From Desulfobulbus sp. (GTDB taxonomy: Bacteria > Desulfobacterota > Desulfobulbia > Desulfobulbales > Desulfobulbaceae), in contig JAQUEZ010000089.1 of assembly GCA_028684915.1 (NCBI GenBank), forward strand, positions 1 through 23,135: DNA of 23,135 nucleotides, in the 5' to 3' direction. The first letter of the stretch is position 1; each line of letters opens with the position of its first letter. Shown piece after piece: positions 15,262-23,089 of the stretch. A program made the translations under genes and the position numbers. Under the pieces are notes generated by a model. That model was given only the letters and a program-made list of their open reading frames with translations. It ran no database searches and had not been told where the DNA came from.

Positions 15262-15711
15262 TCATCGGTTGCGCCCAAACGCCTCCCTCTTCTCCCATCC
15301 CTCAATGAACGACCAATGCCGATACCGGCGCGGCATGTGGCTGCCCACGCATCCACTGACTAAAATAATCCATAACAGGGGAACGGTGAATCCGGGGAGA
15401 ACGTGGATCATTAAACAAAGACCGAGGTGCAACCAGATCAACAGCCCCTTGCCGCGGTGCCACCAACGGCGATCATGCATCCATTCAAGGACAATCAGCA
15501 CGATGCCGGAAACAATGGTCAGCCAGTGCCAGAGACCCAATCGTGCATAGGGGACGGCGAGAATACATCCGCCGAAGAGAACGGCAATGCCGGCGATATG
15601 CAGGGTTCGGGCTCCAATATTGTACCACCGCATGTTCGCCGCAAATGCTGGAACGGACGGGCCCAGTTTCTGAGTAGATTGTGCGCCGCTGGTTGCGTTT
15701 GCCTTTTCCAT
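15262..15711 (-). CDS. Four-helix integral membrane protein of unknown function
   Basis: The protein of about 149 residues has four hydrophobic segments: TLHIAGIAVLFGGCILAV, HWLTIVSGIVLIVLEWM, LLIWLHLGLCLMIHVL and FTVPLLWIILVSGCVGSH. The last is followed by a conserved-looking MPRRYRHWSF motif. Histidines in or next to the membrane segments (Leu-His-Ile, Leu-His-Leu, Ile-His) could ligate heme or a metal, but I see no established cofactor motif. The ATG at 15711 has GAGG only three bases upstream; a TTG at 15720 is the alternative. It lies first in the direction of the regulator and tup genes, 290 bp before the regulator, and is divergent from hesA with repeat copy D between. A link to AOR or tungsten metabolism rests on position alone. 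Confidence 0.75.
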   Translation of the reverse strand: MEKANATSGAQSTQKLGPSVPAFAANMRWYNIGARTLHIAGIAVLFGGCILAVPYARLGLWHWLTIVSGIVLIVLEWMHDRRWWHRGKGLLIWLHLGLCLMIHVLPGFTVPLLWIILVSGCVGSHMPRRYRHWSFIEGWEKREAFGRNR

Positions 15712-15724
15712 TTTCCTCAAGGAT

Positions 15725-15813
15725 GATGGCGTCGTAAAAACTTCGATCTACGGCGTTACACCGTTTTCCCGGGCACTCGACATACCTGATGCATGCCTTC
15801 GTGCCGGAAAGAA
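15725..15813 (+). repeat. MITE-like interspersed repeat, copy D (5' part only)
   Basis: It starts GATGGCGTCGTAAAAACTTC and keeps CACTCGACATACCTGATGCA and TGCCTTCGTGCC in order. Similarity to the other copies is lost after about 15813. It lies in the divergent intergenic region between the membrane protein and hesA, so it is likely to be part of their promoter region. Confidence 0.78.
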
Positions 15814-15931
15814 TGACCGGCTATTCTGATCCAAGGCTGTGTTCAGTTTTTTGTTTTTTTACCCGGCAATCAGGATTAAAAAGCGCAGAGAATTGAAACT
15901 TTCACCGCGAATCCTCTGCCCTAACGTGAAC

Positions 15932-16621
15932 ATGCCTAATTTTAACCAATATTTTACCCGCAACCTGGAAAGCATCTCCACCGAACAGCAACACCTACTC
16001 CAACACAAACGGGTCGCTATCATCGGCTGTGGCGGCTTGGGTGGATACGTGATCGAGGAACTGGCACGAATTGGTATCGGCTACCTGCATCTCTTTGATC
16101 CCGATATCTTTTCAGCCAGTAACTGCAATCGACAGCTCAACGCCTTGACGTCAACCATGGGTCGCAACAAGGCAGAGGTGGCTTGCGAGCGGGTTGCCGC
16201 CATCCATCCCTACTGCCGCGCGCAGGCCTTTGCCGCAGACTTCAGGCAGGTTGCCGACGAACAAGGCTTTGGGGTCGATGCGGTGGTGGACTGTCTGGAC
16301 GACATCCAAGCCCGACACGATCTAGCCGAGTTGTGCACGCGTTGCCACCTGCCGCTGATCCACGGGGCGGTCAACGGCTGGTACGGCCAGGTTGGGGTCC
16401 AATTGCCCGGCAACGATCTGATCGGCTGCCTCTATCCTAAGCGCACTGAAGAAAGCCCCAAATTGCCGGCTCCTTCGGTGCTCTCTTTTACCGTTGCTCT
16501 GGTTGCCAGCCTGCAGGCGGCGGAAACCGTCAAAACCCTGCTGGAGCTCTGGTCCCCTCTACACAGCAGCTGGCTCTACATCGACCTCAAGGAAAACGAC
16601 TTCCTCCTCCACGAAATCTGA
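15932..16621 (+). CDS. HesA/MoeB/ThiF-family adenylyltransferase (E1-like)
   Basis: From the ATG at 15932 the product has 229 residues; upstream in-frame GTG codons exist but the extra N-terminus does not look like the family, and no strong ribosome-binding site decides. The nucleotide-binding site is GCGGLGG (32-38), followed by FDPDIFSASNCNRQLN, the acidic and Arg/Asn residues used in adenylation, and VDCLDDIQAR. The C-terminal SLQAAETVKTLL helix is typical. The two CxxC zinc motifs found in MoeB are absent. These enzymes activate the C-terminal glycine of a MoaD-type carrier; the partner here is probably the protein at 20154-20378. It is the only gene of the cofactor set on the plus strand and ends 91 bp from the convergent moeA fusion. 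Confidence 0.88.
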   Translation: MPNFNQYFTRNLESISTEQQHLLQHKRVAIIGCGGLGGYVIEELARIGIGYLHLFDPDIFSASNCNRQLNALTSTMGRNKAEVACERVAAIHPYCRAQAFAADFRQVADEQGFGVDAVVDCLDDIQARHDLAELCTRCHLPLIHGAVNGWYGQVGVQLPGNDLIGCLYPKRTEESPKLPAPSVLSFTVALVASLQAAETVKTLLELWSPLHSSWLYIDLKENDFLLHEI

Positions 16622-16712
16622 CGAGAACTACCAACCAATGCCCAGGGTGGCGCGGATTGTCGTTTTCATCACTTTGCGACTGAGCGACAAAGCTTATCCC
16701 AGCCAGGTATAC

Positions 16713-18641
16713 TCAGTCCAGAGAAACGATTTGCCCGGTTTCTCTGGTTGAGTATCCGCCCAATCCCTCCACAGTCTGCTGGAATTGGGGTTGAGCGATG
16801 GCGTTAAGGATGGCCTGAATCATCGGTGTAGCAAAAACAGCCCCAGGAATGAGCAGGTCATAACGCTCTTCCACCAGCGGCACAAAATCAAGCCCCAGGG
16901 CTTTGGCCGCACTCTTAATCCCCAAACCAACATCGACCTTATTGGACAGCACCGCCACCGCCACCGCCATGTGGGTGTATTCGTCCTCTTCGTAGCCCTG
17001 TATATCATCGGGATCCAGGTTATGCCGATCGAGTTCATAATCAAGCAACACCCGAGTACCGGAACCGGCCTGACGATTAATGAAGCGAACCCCTTCATTG
17101 AACAGGTCGTGGATGGTTTTGATGGACTTGGGATTCCCTTTTTGAATAATAAAGCCCTGCTCGCGATGAACCAGGGTAACAATGCGAATATCCCGATCCG
17201 CTAAGTGCTTGCGCACGTAACTGGTGTTGTAAGAGCCGTCTTTGGGGTCAAGCAGGTGGGAACCGGCCAAATGGCACATCCCCTGTTTCAAGGCCATGAT
17301 ACCACCCAAGCTGCCCAGATGGGTAGAGGCCAGCGAAAAAGCAGGCTGCCGCTGACGCAGGGTATCGTTGAGCAAATCAAGACAGAGATCGTGGCTGCCG
17401 GTACAGAGAATGGTTCGCTCAATCTGCGGCAGGGGTAAGAGGAGATCGATTTCCATCTGCTGACCGGCCTTTTCCCCTTCGGAAGCGGCATCGATACGGA
17501 GGATGCCGTTGGCCCGGGTCAGAGTGGTAATCGCACCGGATCCCTGCTTTAACGGCACGGCAACGAAATCAACCCCGATGCGGCCGACGATCATGCGGCG
17601 GAACTCTTCAATACCGGCCCGTGAGGGAAGATCTTTTGCCAGAGTGGCCTTGATCATCACCGGCGGCTCAAGGTAGATTCCCTGTAAACGAGCCAAAAGC
17701 GGCATCACCAGTTGCTCCATGGCGATAATGGCGGAAACCGGATAGCCAGGAAGGCCCACCACCGGCTTGTTGTTGATTACCCCAAGGATGGTTGGCTTGC
17801 CCGGCATGATGGTGACCCCATGGACGAGGACTTCACCGAGTTCCTCAATAATGCGCGCGGTGTAATCGGCACTGCCCGCCGAGGACCCTGCATTAATGAT
17901 GACCAGGTCCGCATCCGAGTCGACCATGTCGAGAAGATGGGCCTTGATGCCAGCAAAATCATCACTGATAATGGGGGAGACATCGGGCACCCCACCGGCC
18001 TTAACGACTAATCCGGCAAGCACGCCAGAATTGGATTCAACTGTTTTACCGTCAGGAATCGATTGCGGATAATCCTCAAGACGCACCAGCTCATTGCCGG
18101 TGGGGATAATGGCCACCTTGGGTTGACAGCGAACCTTAATCGTACCGATACCAGCAGCGAGAAGCGCGCCGATATCCGGCGCCCTGAACCGGTGCCCGGT
18201 GGGAAAAAGCAGTTCCGTGGCCACAATATCCTCACCGACCTTGCGCACATGCTGCCAGGGGTAGACCGGATGCCGAATCTCCCCTTTCCTGCCGTCGTCG
18301 CTCAGCAACACATTTTCAATCATAATCACCGCGTTTTTCTCCAGAGGCAGGGGAAAACCGGTATTGATCATAATGGCCTGATTGCTTTCGATATTCAGGG
18401 TGACTGGCGCCTCATCCGTGGCGCCGAAGGTCTCCTCGGCTCGAACAGCCAGACCATCCATAGCTGCAGAATGAAAGGAAGGCGCGGAGAAACGGGCAAA
18501 GATGGGCGCTGCCGAGACCCGATCACAGGCCGCACGGGGAGCAATGGTTTCCGTGTCCAGTTGGTAGTCGGCAAACCGATTCCAAAAAATCTGCTGGGCC
18601 TCTTCCCGGGAACGCATATTAAGATAGATTTTTCGTTGCAT
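16713..18641 (-). CDS. moeA: MoeA fused to a PBP-like domain
   Basis: The 642-residue protein has a complete MoeA part (about 1-400) with SAAMDGLAVRAEE (Asp62 matches the catalytic Asp of MoeA), IPTGNELV and VTIMPGKPTILGV. A type-2 periplasmic-binding-protein-like domain (about 410-642) follows, with STHLGSLGGIMALKQGMCHL and GSGTRVLLDYEL. MoeA inserts molybdate or tungstate into adenylated molybdopterin. The extra domain resembles the ligand part of the regulator at 14059-14970 and may bind the oxoanion or cofactor. AAGGAGG precedes the ATG. It follows a second, plain moeA by 62 bp in the same direction. Two MoeA proteins side by side are known in tungsten-using organisms, where one may be specific for tungsten. 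Fusions of this kind are known in anaerobes. Confidence 0.93.
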   Translation of the reverse strand: MQRKIYLNMRSREEAQQIFWNRFADYQLDTETIAPRAACDRVSAAPIFARFSAPSFHSAAMDGLAVRAEETFGATDEAPVTLNIESNQAIMINTGFPLPLEKNAVIMIENVLLSDDGRKGEIRHPVYPWQHVRKVGEDIVATELLFPTGHRFRAPDIGALLAAGIGTIKVRCQPKVAIIPTGNELVRLEDYPQSIPDGKTVESNSGVLAGLVVKAGGVPDVSPIISDDFAGIKAHLLDMVDSDADLVIINAGSSAGSADYTARIIEELGEVLVHGVTIMPGKPTILGVINNKPVVGLPGYPVSAIIAMEQLVMPLLARLQGIYLEPPVMIKATLAKDLPSRAGIEEFRRMIVGRIGVDFVAVPLKQGSGAITTLTRANGILRIDAASEGEKAGQQMEIDLLLPLPQIERTILCTGSHDLCLDLLNDTLRQRQPAFSLASTHLGSLGGIMALKQGMCHLAGSHLLDPKDGSYNTSYVRKHLADRDIRIVTLVHREQGFIIQKGNPKSIKTIHDLFNEGVRFINRQAGSGTRVLLDYELDRHNLDPDDIQGYEEDEYTHMAVAVAVLSNKVDVGLGIKSAAKALGLDFVPLVEERYDLLIPGAVFATPMIQAILNAIAQPQFQQTVEGLGGYSTRETGQIVSLD

Positions 18642-18703
18642 GGTTTCCTCCTTGATAACTCAACCTTACATGAAACTGGGTCCGCGCGTTTGCCGCGACG
18701 AAT

Positions 18704-19942
18704 TCAGGGAAAAAGAAGAACCGTACATTCGACGTCCCGATCAAGCCCCTCAACGTCGCGGCCGATGGGCAACAGACCGTCGGCACGAACCAGGGGGCTG
18801 AGCAGGCCTGATTTGCCATAAACGGGTATGGCTATCGGAAGAGTCCCATCTTCTTGAGCCGCCAGCCGCACCCGGACATATTCTTGTCTGCCAATGGCGG
18901 AAGGAATCTGCTGACCGGTCACTGCCCGCACCGTGCCCAGTCCGAGGGTGGCGCCAAGGCCACTGTACTGGCGCATCAACGGTCGCACAAAGCAGTAAAA
19001 GATCACCAGAGCAGAGGCTACATGTCCGGGGAGCCCAAAGAGGGCCTTGTTGCCTTGACGGGCAAGAATGGTCGGCTTGCCGGGTCGGACGGAAACCCCA
19101 TGCACCAGCATCTCACTTCCGGGGATGGCATCGAAAACTCGTTTGGTGAAATCACGTTTGCCAACAGAACTACCGCCGGAAAGTAAGAGGATATCTGCCT
19201 CCTGGAGCGCTTCAGTGCAGATAGCCAGCATCTGATCTAAATCATCGACACAGATACCCAGAGGAACGGCAATACCACCCGCTTCCTCAACCATGGCCGC
19301 CAACGTGGTGGAGTTGATATCGCGGATTTTCCCTGGCGGCGGGGTCTCGGTGGATGGCACCAGTTCATCACCGGTGGAAAGGATGGCCACCTTGGGACGG
19401 CGATAGACGGGCACGGTGTTCATCCCAAGCCCGGAGAGTACACCAAGGTCCTGGGCCCGCAACTTTCGTCCCCGCTCGAGGATGACCGCACCGGGTTGAT
19501 AATCCTCACCGGTCTGAGTCACATTTTCGCCCGGGGCTACCGGCCGAAATATGGCCACTGTTTCCTCATCAAAGGGCTGGGTATATTCCACCATGACCAC
19601 CGCATCCGCTTTCTGCGGCAACTCACCGCCGGTCCAGATTCGCACCGCCTGCCCGGGTTTGAGCTTATAGGCCTGACCGGGAGTACCCATGGCAATCTCC
19701 CCCACCACCGTCAGCAGGGCAGTCTCCGAATCGGAACAACCAAAGGTATCGGCAGCCCGCACGGCAAAACCGTCCATAGTCGAACGGGAAAACGGGGGCA
19801 GTGCCTCTCGGCTAATCAATTGTTCGGCGAGAATGCGGCCACGCGCCTGCTCTAAGGCAATGGTATCGGTGGCCAAAGGGGCGAAATCATCAAAAAGGGC
19901 AATGAATTCTGCCGGACTCATCAGCTTGAAAAAATCGTTCAT
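18704..19942 (-). CDS. moeA: Molybdopterin molybdenumtransferase MoeA
   Basis: The 412-residue protein has the normal MoeA length and domains. It carries LPPFSRSTMDGFAVRAADTF (Asp57 catalytic), ILSTGDELV, LLSGGSSVGKRDF and VSVRPGKPTILA, which bind adenylated molybdopterin, then the C-terminal beta domain. It catalyses metal insertion and AMP release, making Moco or tungsten cofactor. GGAAAG precedes the ATG. It comes 211 bp after the moaD-like gene in the same direction and 62 bp before the MoeA-PBP fusion. Its sequence differs clearly from the MoeA part of the fusion, so they are old paralogues rather than a recent duplication. Confidence 0.94.
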   Translation of the reverse strand: MNDFFKLMSPAEFIALFDDFAPLATDTIALEQARGRILAEQLISREALPPFSRSTMDGFAVRAADTFGCSDSETALLTVVGEIAMGTPGQAYKLKPGQAVRIWTGGELPQKADAVVMVEYTQPFDEETVAIFRPVAPGENVTQTGEDYQPGAVILERGRKLRAQDLGVLSGLGMNTVPVYRRPKVAILSTGDELVPSTETPPPGKIRDINSTTLAAMVEEAGGIAVPLGICVDDLDQMLAICTEALQEADILLLSGGSSVGKRDFTKRVFDAIPGSEMLVHGVSVRPGKPTILARQGNKALFGLPGHVASALVIFYCFVRPLMRQYSGLGATLGLGTVRAVTGQQIPSAIGRQEYVRVRLAAQEDGTLPIAIPVYGKSGLLSPLVRADGLLPIGRDVEGLDRDVECTVLLFP

Positions 19943-20153
19943 AATTTTCTTTCCAGAGTAAACCTTTCAACAAACGGCCGTTGGAGAAAAAGACGAGGTA
20001 CTCTCTCGAAGCGCTATAGCCGCAGGAGGGCGAATTATCCCAACATGGAAACACGCATTTTGTGTCTCCACGCAATGGACTATAGCACGGGAATGAGGTA
20101 ACGGCGGAGAAGAAAGTTGCGAAGAGATGTGGCGGGTAGACCAGTTGTCCGTG

Positions 20154-20378
20154 TCAACCGCCACCAATGGCAGGAAATATAGCCAACTGATCACTCTCTG
20201 CAGGAACCTGCTTAAGTTCACAGTGTCGAGAGTTGATCATGGTTACGCCGACTTCGTCCAGGGGAACCCCCAGAAAGAGGATGATATCTTCAACGGTGGT
20301 GTCTGCGGGAAACTCCATCTGCTGCTGTTTGAAGCGGTTATCCCGGAAATAAGCAAAGAGTTTGACCGTCAATTGCAT
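20154..20378 (-). CDS. MoaD/ThiS-like sulfur carrier ending in Gly-Gly-Gly
   Basis: From the ATG at 20378, preceded by AAAGG, the product is 74 residues, the usual size of MoaD. It begins MQLTVKLFAYFRDNRFKQQQ, the first strand and helix of a beta-grasp fold, and ends LAIFPAIGGG. The C-terminal glycine is adenylated by an E1-like enzyme and turned into thiocarboxylate, which gives sulfur to the pterin dithiolene. Canonical carriers end in Gly-Gly; here a third glycine is present. It lies between AOR and moeA on the same strand, with a probable terminator between it and AOR. The HesA-like protein at 15932-16621 is the likely activating enzyme. ThiS (thiamin) is the alternative, but the neighbours argue for molybdopterin. 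Confidence 0.9.
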   Translation of the reverse strand: MQLTVKLFAYFRDNRFKQQQMEFPADTTVEDIILFLGVPLDEVGVTMINSRHCELKQVPAESDQLAIFPAIGGG

Positions 20379-20462
20379 AGGAGCCTTTAGTGGTAACAGA
20401 TATGAGAAATTGAACACACGCCCAAGGCGTGGAGCACCTAAATACGTCCCCCTAAAATACAA

Positions 20463-20488
20463 CCCCTCACCGAATGCTCGGCAAGGGG
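20463..20488 (-). terminator. Terminator-like hairpin after the AOR gene
   Basis: In the minus-strand RNA CCCCT pairs with AGGGG and CCGA with TCGG within one hairpin, with a two-base mismatch between the stems. A T-rich stretch (TTGTATTTT) follows. It lies 26 bp after the AOR stop and 85 bp before the moaD-like gene. Partial read-through would allow high AOR and lower cofactor-gene expression. Confidence 0.6.
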
Positions 20489-20513
20489 CTGAAGAAGAAC
20501 AGAGGTCTTGATA

Positions 20514-22244
20514 TTAGAAATCCCAGAAAGAGTCAATGGCCTCGTCGGTAATATCCCAAACAACATTATGGGGTGCGATCGGCTCCTCAGAGAAAAACTC
20601 GGGCAGACGATCATCTTTGTTGGTGAAACCGGCAGCAAGGTTGAATGCATGCTCGGTTTTGAGGATGGATTTACCGAGGTTGGTCACATCGTCTGCAACC
20701 AGTCCGATGCCGTAACGGGCATTGATCAGGTCGATCAGGGCGGGCAGACAGGTAGCATCGTCCAAAGCGGCAAAAGCAATGAACAGACACATGCCGGTGG
20801 AATCAATGGCAGCGGTCGCAATCTGCAGGTTACGGGACAACTCAACCTGGCCTTCCTTGCTCAACGGATCCAATTTACCGCCGACACCGAGAATGTTGGT
20901 GGCAATGGTGTAACCCATGGTATGGTCTGCGCCCTGGGTGGAGGTGGCGTAGGTGATACCGATACCTTTAATTGCACGCGGGTCATAGGCAGGAATGGCC
21001 TGATTTTTGACTACAGGAACACGAGTCACTCCGTAAGATTTTCCAACAGACCCTGCACCATTACCGATAATCCGTCCAAGGGGCGTGCCTTTACTCACCT
21101 CTTCCTTAAGGATGCGAATCATTTCCGGCCCATCGCCGAAGTTGAGCACCCCGGCTTCCATAGCCACACCAAAGGCTACAGGGATTTCGATCGAATCAAG
21201 GCCGACATCATCAAGTATATTATCCGCTTCGGCGATGTAGTCGAGGTTGTCGATACAGCAGTCAGCACCAAAGGCCCAGATGGTTTCGTACTCAAAACCA
21301 GAAGTTCTGTACCCGCCCTTGGCATCGGCATAGATTTGAGAGCACTGGATGACACAACCCGGATGGCAGTTGTGTTTTGGCTTACCACCACGGGCAACGA
21401 TGGTATCATACATCGTCTCACCAGAAATAGCCTCATGGCCTTCATACTGACCACTCGTGAAATTCTTTGTGGGTATACCGCCAGACTCGTTAATGATGTT
21501 GACAAGTACGTTGGTCCCATATTGTGCGAGCGCCTTGCTGATGGGATTATCAACCAAAGCTTTGGCAAAGTTACGATTGGCAGCTTTGAAGGCATCGGGA
21601 TTAGCGATCTCCACCTTCTGATCGGTAGGCTCAACGGAGATGAATTTGATCATTTTGGAGCCCATGACCGCACCAAGACCGCCCCGGCCATTGGAACGCA
21701 AATGGCTATCCGGATCCTTGACCGAGATATTTGCGGCTCGCATCAACATCTCACCGGCAGGACCAATAGTAATCACACCGACTTTTGCCCCCAAACGCTC
21801 ATTAAGCGTCTCGACTACGGCAAAGTTCCCCTTACCGACAACTTCAGTTTCTTCCTTGATGGTGACGCCGTCGGCATTGATATGCAGGCCGTACCATTTG
21901 GATTTATCTGCAGGTTTACCTTCGATGATCAACGCTTTAACGCCCAACTTCGCCAGCATTTGGGCGGAAGTACCACCGGCATTGGCCTCTTTGATGGTGC
22001 CGGTCAAAGGGCTTTTTGCGCCACAGGAAAGACGACCAGAGTTGGCAGCCGGGGTGCCAGAGAGCAAACCGGGAGCGAAAACCAGCTTATTATTTTTACC
22101 GAGCGGATGACAGGTGGGAACAACTTCTGCCGCAACGATGGTCGAGGTGAGCCCACGACCGCCAAGCCCCATCCATGCTTCGGGTACAGCTTCGACCTTG
22201 GTGCTCAGGTCCGACATATTGACACGTAAAATTTTATCAGCCAT
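20514..22244 (-). CDS. aor: Aldehyde:ferredoxin oxidoreductase, tungsten-containing
   Basis: The 576-residue protein is a full-length member of the AOR family, which oxidises aldehydes to acids (or the reverse) with ferredoxin using a bis-pterin tungsten cofactor and one 4Fe-4S cluster. Visible motifs are GGRGL near the N-terminus, SGTPAANSGRLSCGAKSPLT, ANAGGTSAQMLAKLG, SNGRGGLGAVMGSK, the pterin-binding DDVGLD (345-350) and DSTGMC (481-486). Cluster cysteines are Cys293, Cys297, Cys301 and Cys486. The first spacing is Cx3Cx3C, one residue longer than the Cx2Cx3C of the Pyrococcus enzyme. AAAGGAG precedes the ATG. It has its own promoter (22363-22391) and is followed by the carrier and moeA genes. 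It should be cytoplasmic, with the substrate unknown. Confidence 0.94.
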   Translation of the reverse strand: MADKILRVNMSDLSTKVEAVPEAWMGLGGRGLTSTIVAAEVVPTCHPLGKNNKLVFAPGLLSGTPAANSGRLSCGAKSPLTGTIKEANAGGTSAQMLAKLGVKALIIEGKPADKSKWYGLHINADGVTIKEETEVVGKGNFAVVETLNERLGAKVGVITIGPAGEMLMRAANISVKDPDSHLRSNGRGGLGAVMGSKMIKFISVEPTDQKVEIANPDAFKAANRNFAKALVDNPISKALAQYGTNVLVNIINESGGIPTKNFTSGQYEGHEAISGETMYDTIVARGGKPKHNCHPGCVIQCSQIYADAKGGYRTSGFEYETIWAFGADCCIDNLDYIAEADNILDDVGLDSIEIPVAFGVAMEAGVLNFGDGPEMIRILKEEVSKGTPLGRIIGNGAGSVGKSYGVTRVPVVKNQAIPAYDPRAIKGIGITYATSTQGADHTMGYTIATNILGVGGKLDPLSKEGQVELSRNLQIATAAIDSTGMCLFIAFAALDDATCLPALIDLINARYGIGLVADDVTNLGKSILKTEHAFNLAAGFTNKDDRLPEFFSEEPIAPHNVVWDITDEAIDSFWDF

Positions 22245-22362
22245 TCGAAAACTCCTTTATTAATAAATAAGGAACCGGGCTCCCTCGGGATCCCGTACCC
22301 GTGATTGTCGACGGTATGGGTCTTGAAGCAAAAATCAGCAGTAATTCAATAGGTTGTCGGAA

Positions 22363-22391
22363 AAGCTAGCGCAATACTTCCGCGCTGTCAA
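22363..22391 (-). promoter_or_regulatory. Promoter of the AOR gene
   Basis: On the minus strand a perfect -35 TTGACA (22386-22391) is followed after 17 bp by TAGCTT (22363-22368), a weak -10. Transcription would begin near 22356, giving a leader of about 112 nt. The weak -10 suggests help from an activator. Confidence 0.6.
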
Positions 22392-22406
22392 CACTTGTTA
22401 GTATTG
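22372..22406. promoter_or_regulatory. Inverted repeat around the AOR -35 element (candidate operator)
   Basis: CAATACT (22372-22378) and AGTATTG (22400-22406) are perfect 7-bp inverted copies with the -35 hexamer between them. The centres are 28 bp apart. A regulator bound there would cover the promoter. No regulator can be assigned. Confidence 0.45.
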
Positions 22407-22432
22407 GTAATTTCAGGTTATTCTCAGGAATT

Positions 22433-22470
22433 GAGGCACAGGGACACAAGGAGTAAAGGCCCTGCGCCTC
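22433..22470. other. Hairpin upstream of the AOR promoter
   Basis: GAGGC-A-CAGGG (22433-22443) pairs with CCCTG-C-GCCTC (22460-22470), 10 base pairs with one A-C mismatch and a 16-nt loop. It may end transcription coming from the upstream gene or be part of a longer structured region. Confidence 0.5.
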
Positions 22471-22597
22471 TCATCCAATTGTATGACTTCGCGAAAAGTC
22501 AAATCCAAGTATCACCCTTTGTAAAAACAACACGTTAGGATGCTTGGAACAACGTTCTCGGCTTATTTTACGAAAACGATACTTTGGGTGTAGAAAC

Positions 22598-22787
22598 GCG
22601 GGACGCGTTACCGCGTCCCGCAACGCCAACCACAGCGTAACTCGGAGAAAGGCCGGTGAAGCCCGCACAGGCCAAGTTCAGGGATAACAGGGGCAGGGCT
22701 CCACCGGCATTTTGTGAGGTTGACAGTCTGTCGCTTTTTGGTCTGAAAGGAGAGGGATAGAGGACCAGTTCCAGACGACCAACCTCA
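22598..22787. repeat. Multi-hairpin non-coding region upstream of AOR
   Basis: Three strong inverted repeats follow one another. GCGGGACGCG/CGCGTCCCGC (22598-22621) is a perfect 10-bp stem with a 4-nt loop. GCCGGTG-A-AGCCC/GGGCT-C-CACCGGC (22652-22708) has 12 pairs and one mismatch. TGAGGTTG/CAACCTCA (22715-22787) encloses GTCTG/CAGAC. I see no gene here. It could be a structured RNA or a repeat element; the active strand is unclear. Confidence 0.55.
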
Positions 22788-22826
22788 AAATTTTAAAATA
22801 AATGTGTTCAACGAATCTCTAATTTT

Positions 22827-22987
22827 GATGGACTCGTAAAAAGGCCATCACACTCTAAGAGATGGCTAAGTAAAAACACAGAGATACAAGGAGTAGTGTT
22901 TTTTTCGGCACGAAGGCATACATCAGGTATGTCGAGTGTCGAGAAAAACGCTGCGTCGCGGTAGATCGAAGTTTTTACGACGCCATC
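22827..22987 (-). repeat. MITE-like interspersed repeat, copy E (161 bp, full length, inverted)
   Basis: Read on the plus strand it begins GATGGACTCGTAAAAA and ends TTTTTACGACGCCATC, so it is inverted relative to copies A to D. The interior holds the reverse complement of the shared CTTGTATATCT and GCAGCG blocks. It lies between the AOR leader region and the gene at the window end. Confidence 0.88.
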
Positions 22988-23008
22988 AAGGTCCACCATC
23001 CAAAAGAG

Positions 23009-23058
23009 TGTCAGGGGGGTGGGGAAGAGTTCGAACCTCCAAACCTCTCCCCCTGACA
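23009..23058 (-). terminator. Large hairpin after the partial gene at the window end
   Basis: TGTCAGGGGG (23009-23018) pairs perfectly with CCCCCTGACA (23049-23058). The long loop contains a smaller palindrome around TTCGAA. It lies 31 bp beyond the stop codon of the minus-strand gene at 23090. The T-run after it (CTCTTTT) is weak, so termination is likely but not certain. Confidence 0.5.
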
Positions 23059-23089
23059 ATCTACGGATAAGCTACCTTAACTGCGTTTC

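Noticed and set aside
20508..22229. 573-codon open frame antisense to AOR
   Set aside because: It is the complement of a highly conserved AOR gene, and its composition is that of a shadow frame.
22471..22668. 65-codon minus-strand frame
   Set aside because: It is read through strong hairpins and has no ribosome-binding site or protein-like motif.
23009..23058. GGTTCGAA resembling a tRNA T-arm
   Set aside because: No acceptor, D or anticodon arms can be built around it; the sequence is better explained as a hairpin.
22808..23059. 83-codon frame through repeat copy E, with a related peptide in copy A
   Set aside because: The frame is broken in copy C by a base loss, so the shared peptide reflects DNA similarity of the repeat rather than a gene.
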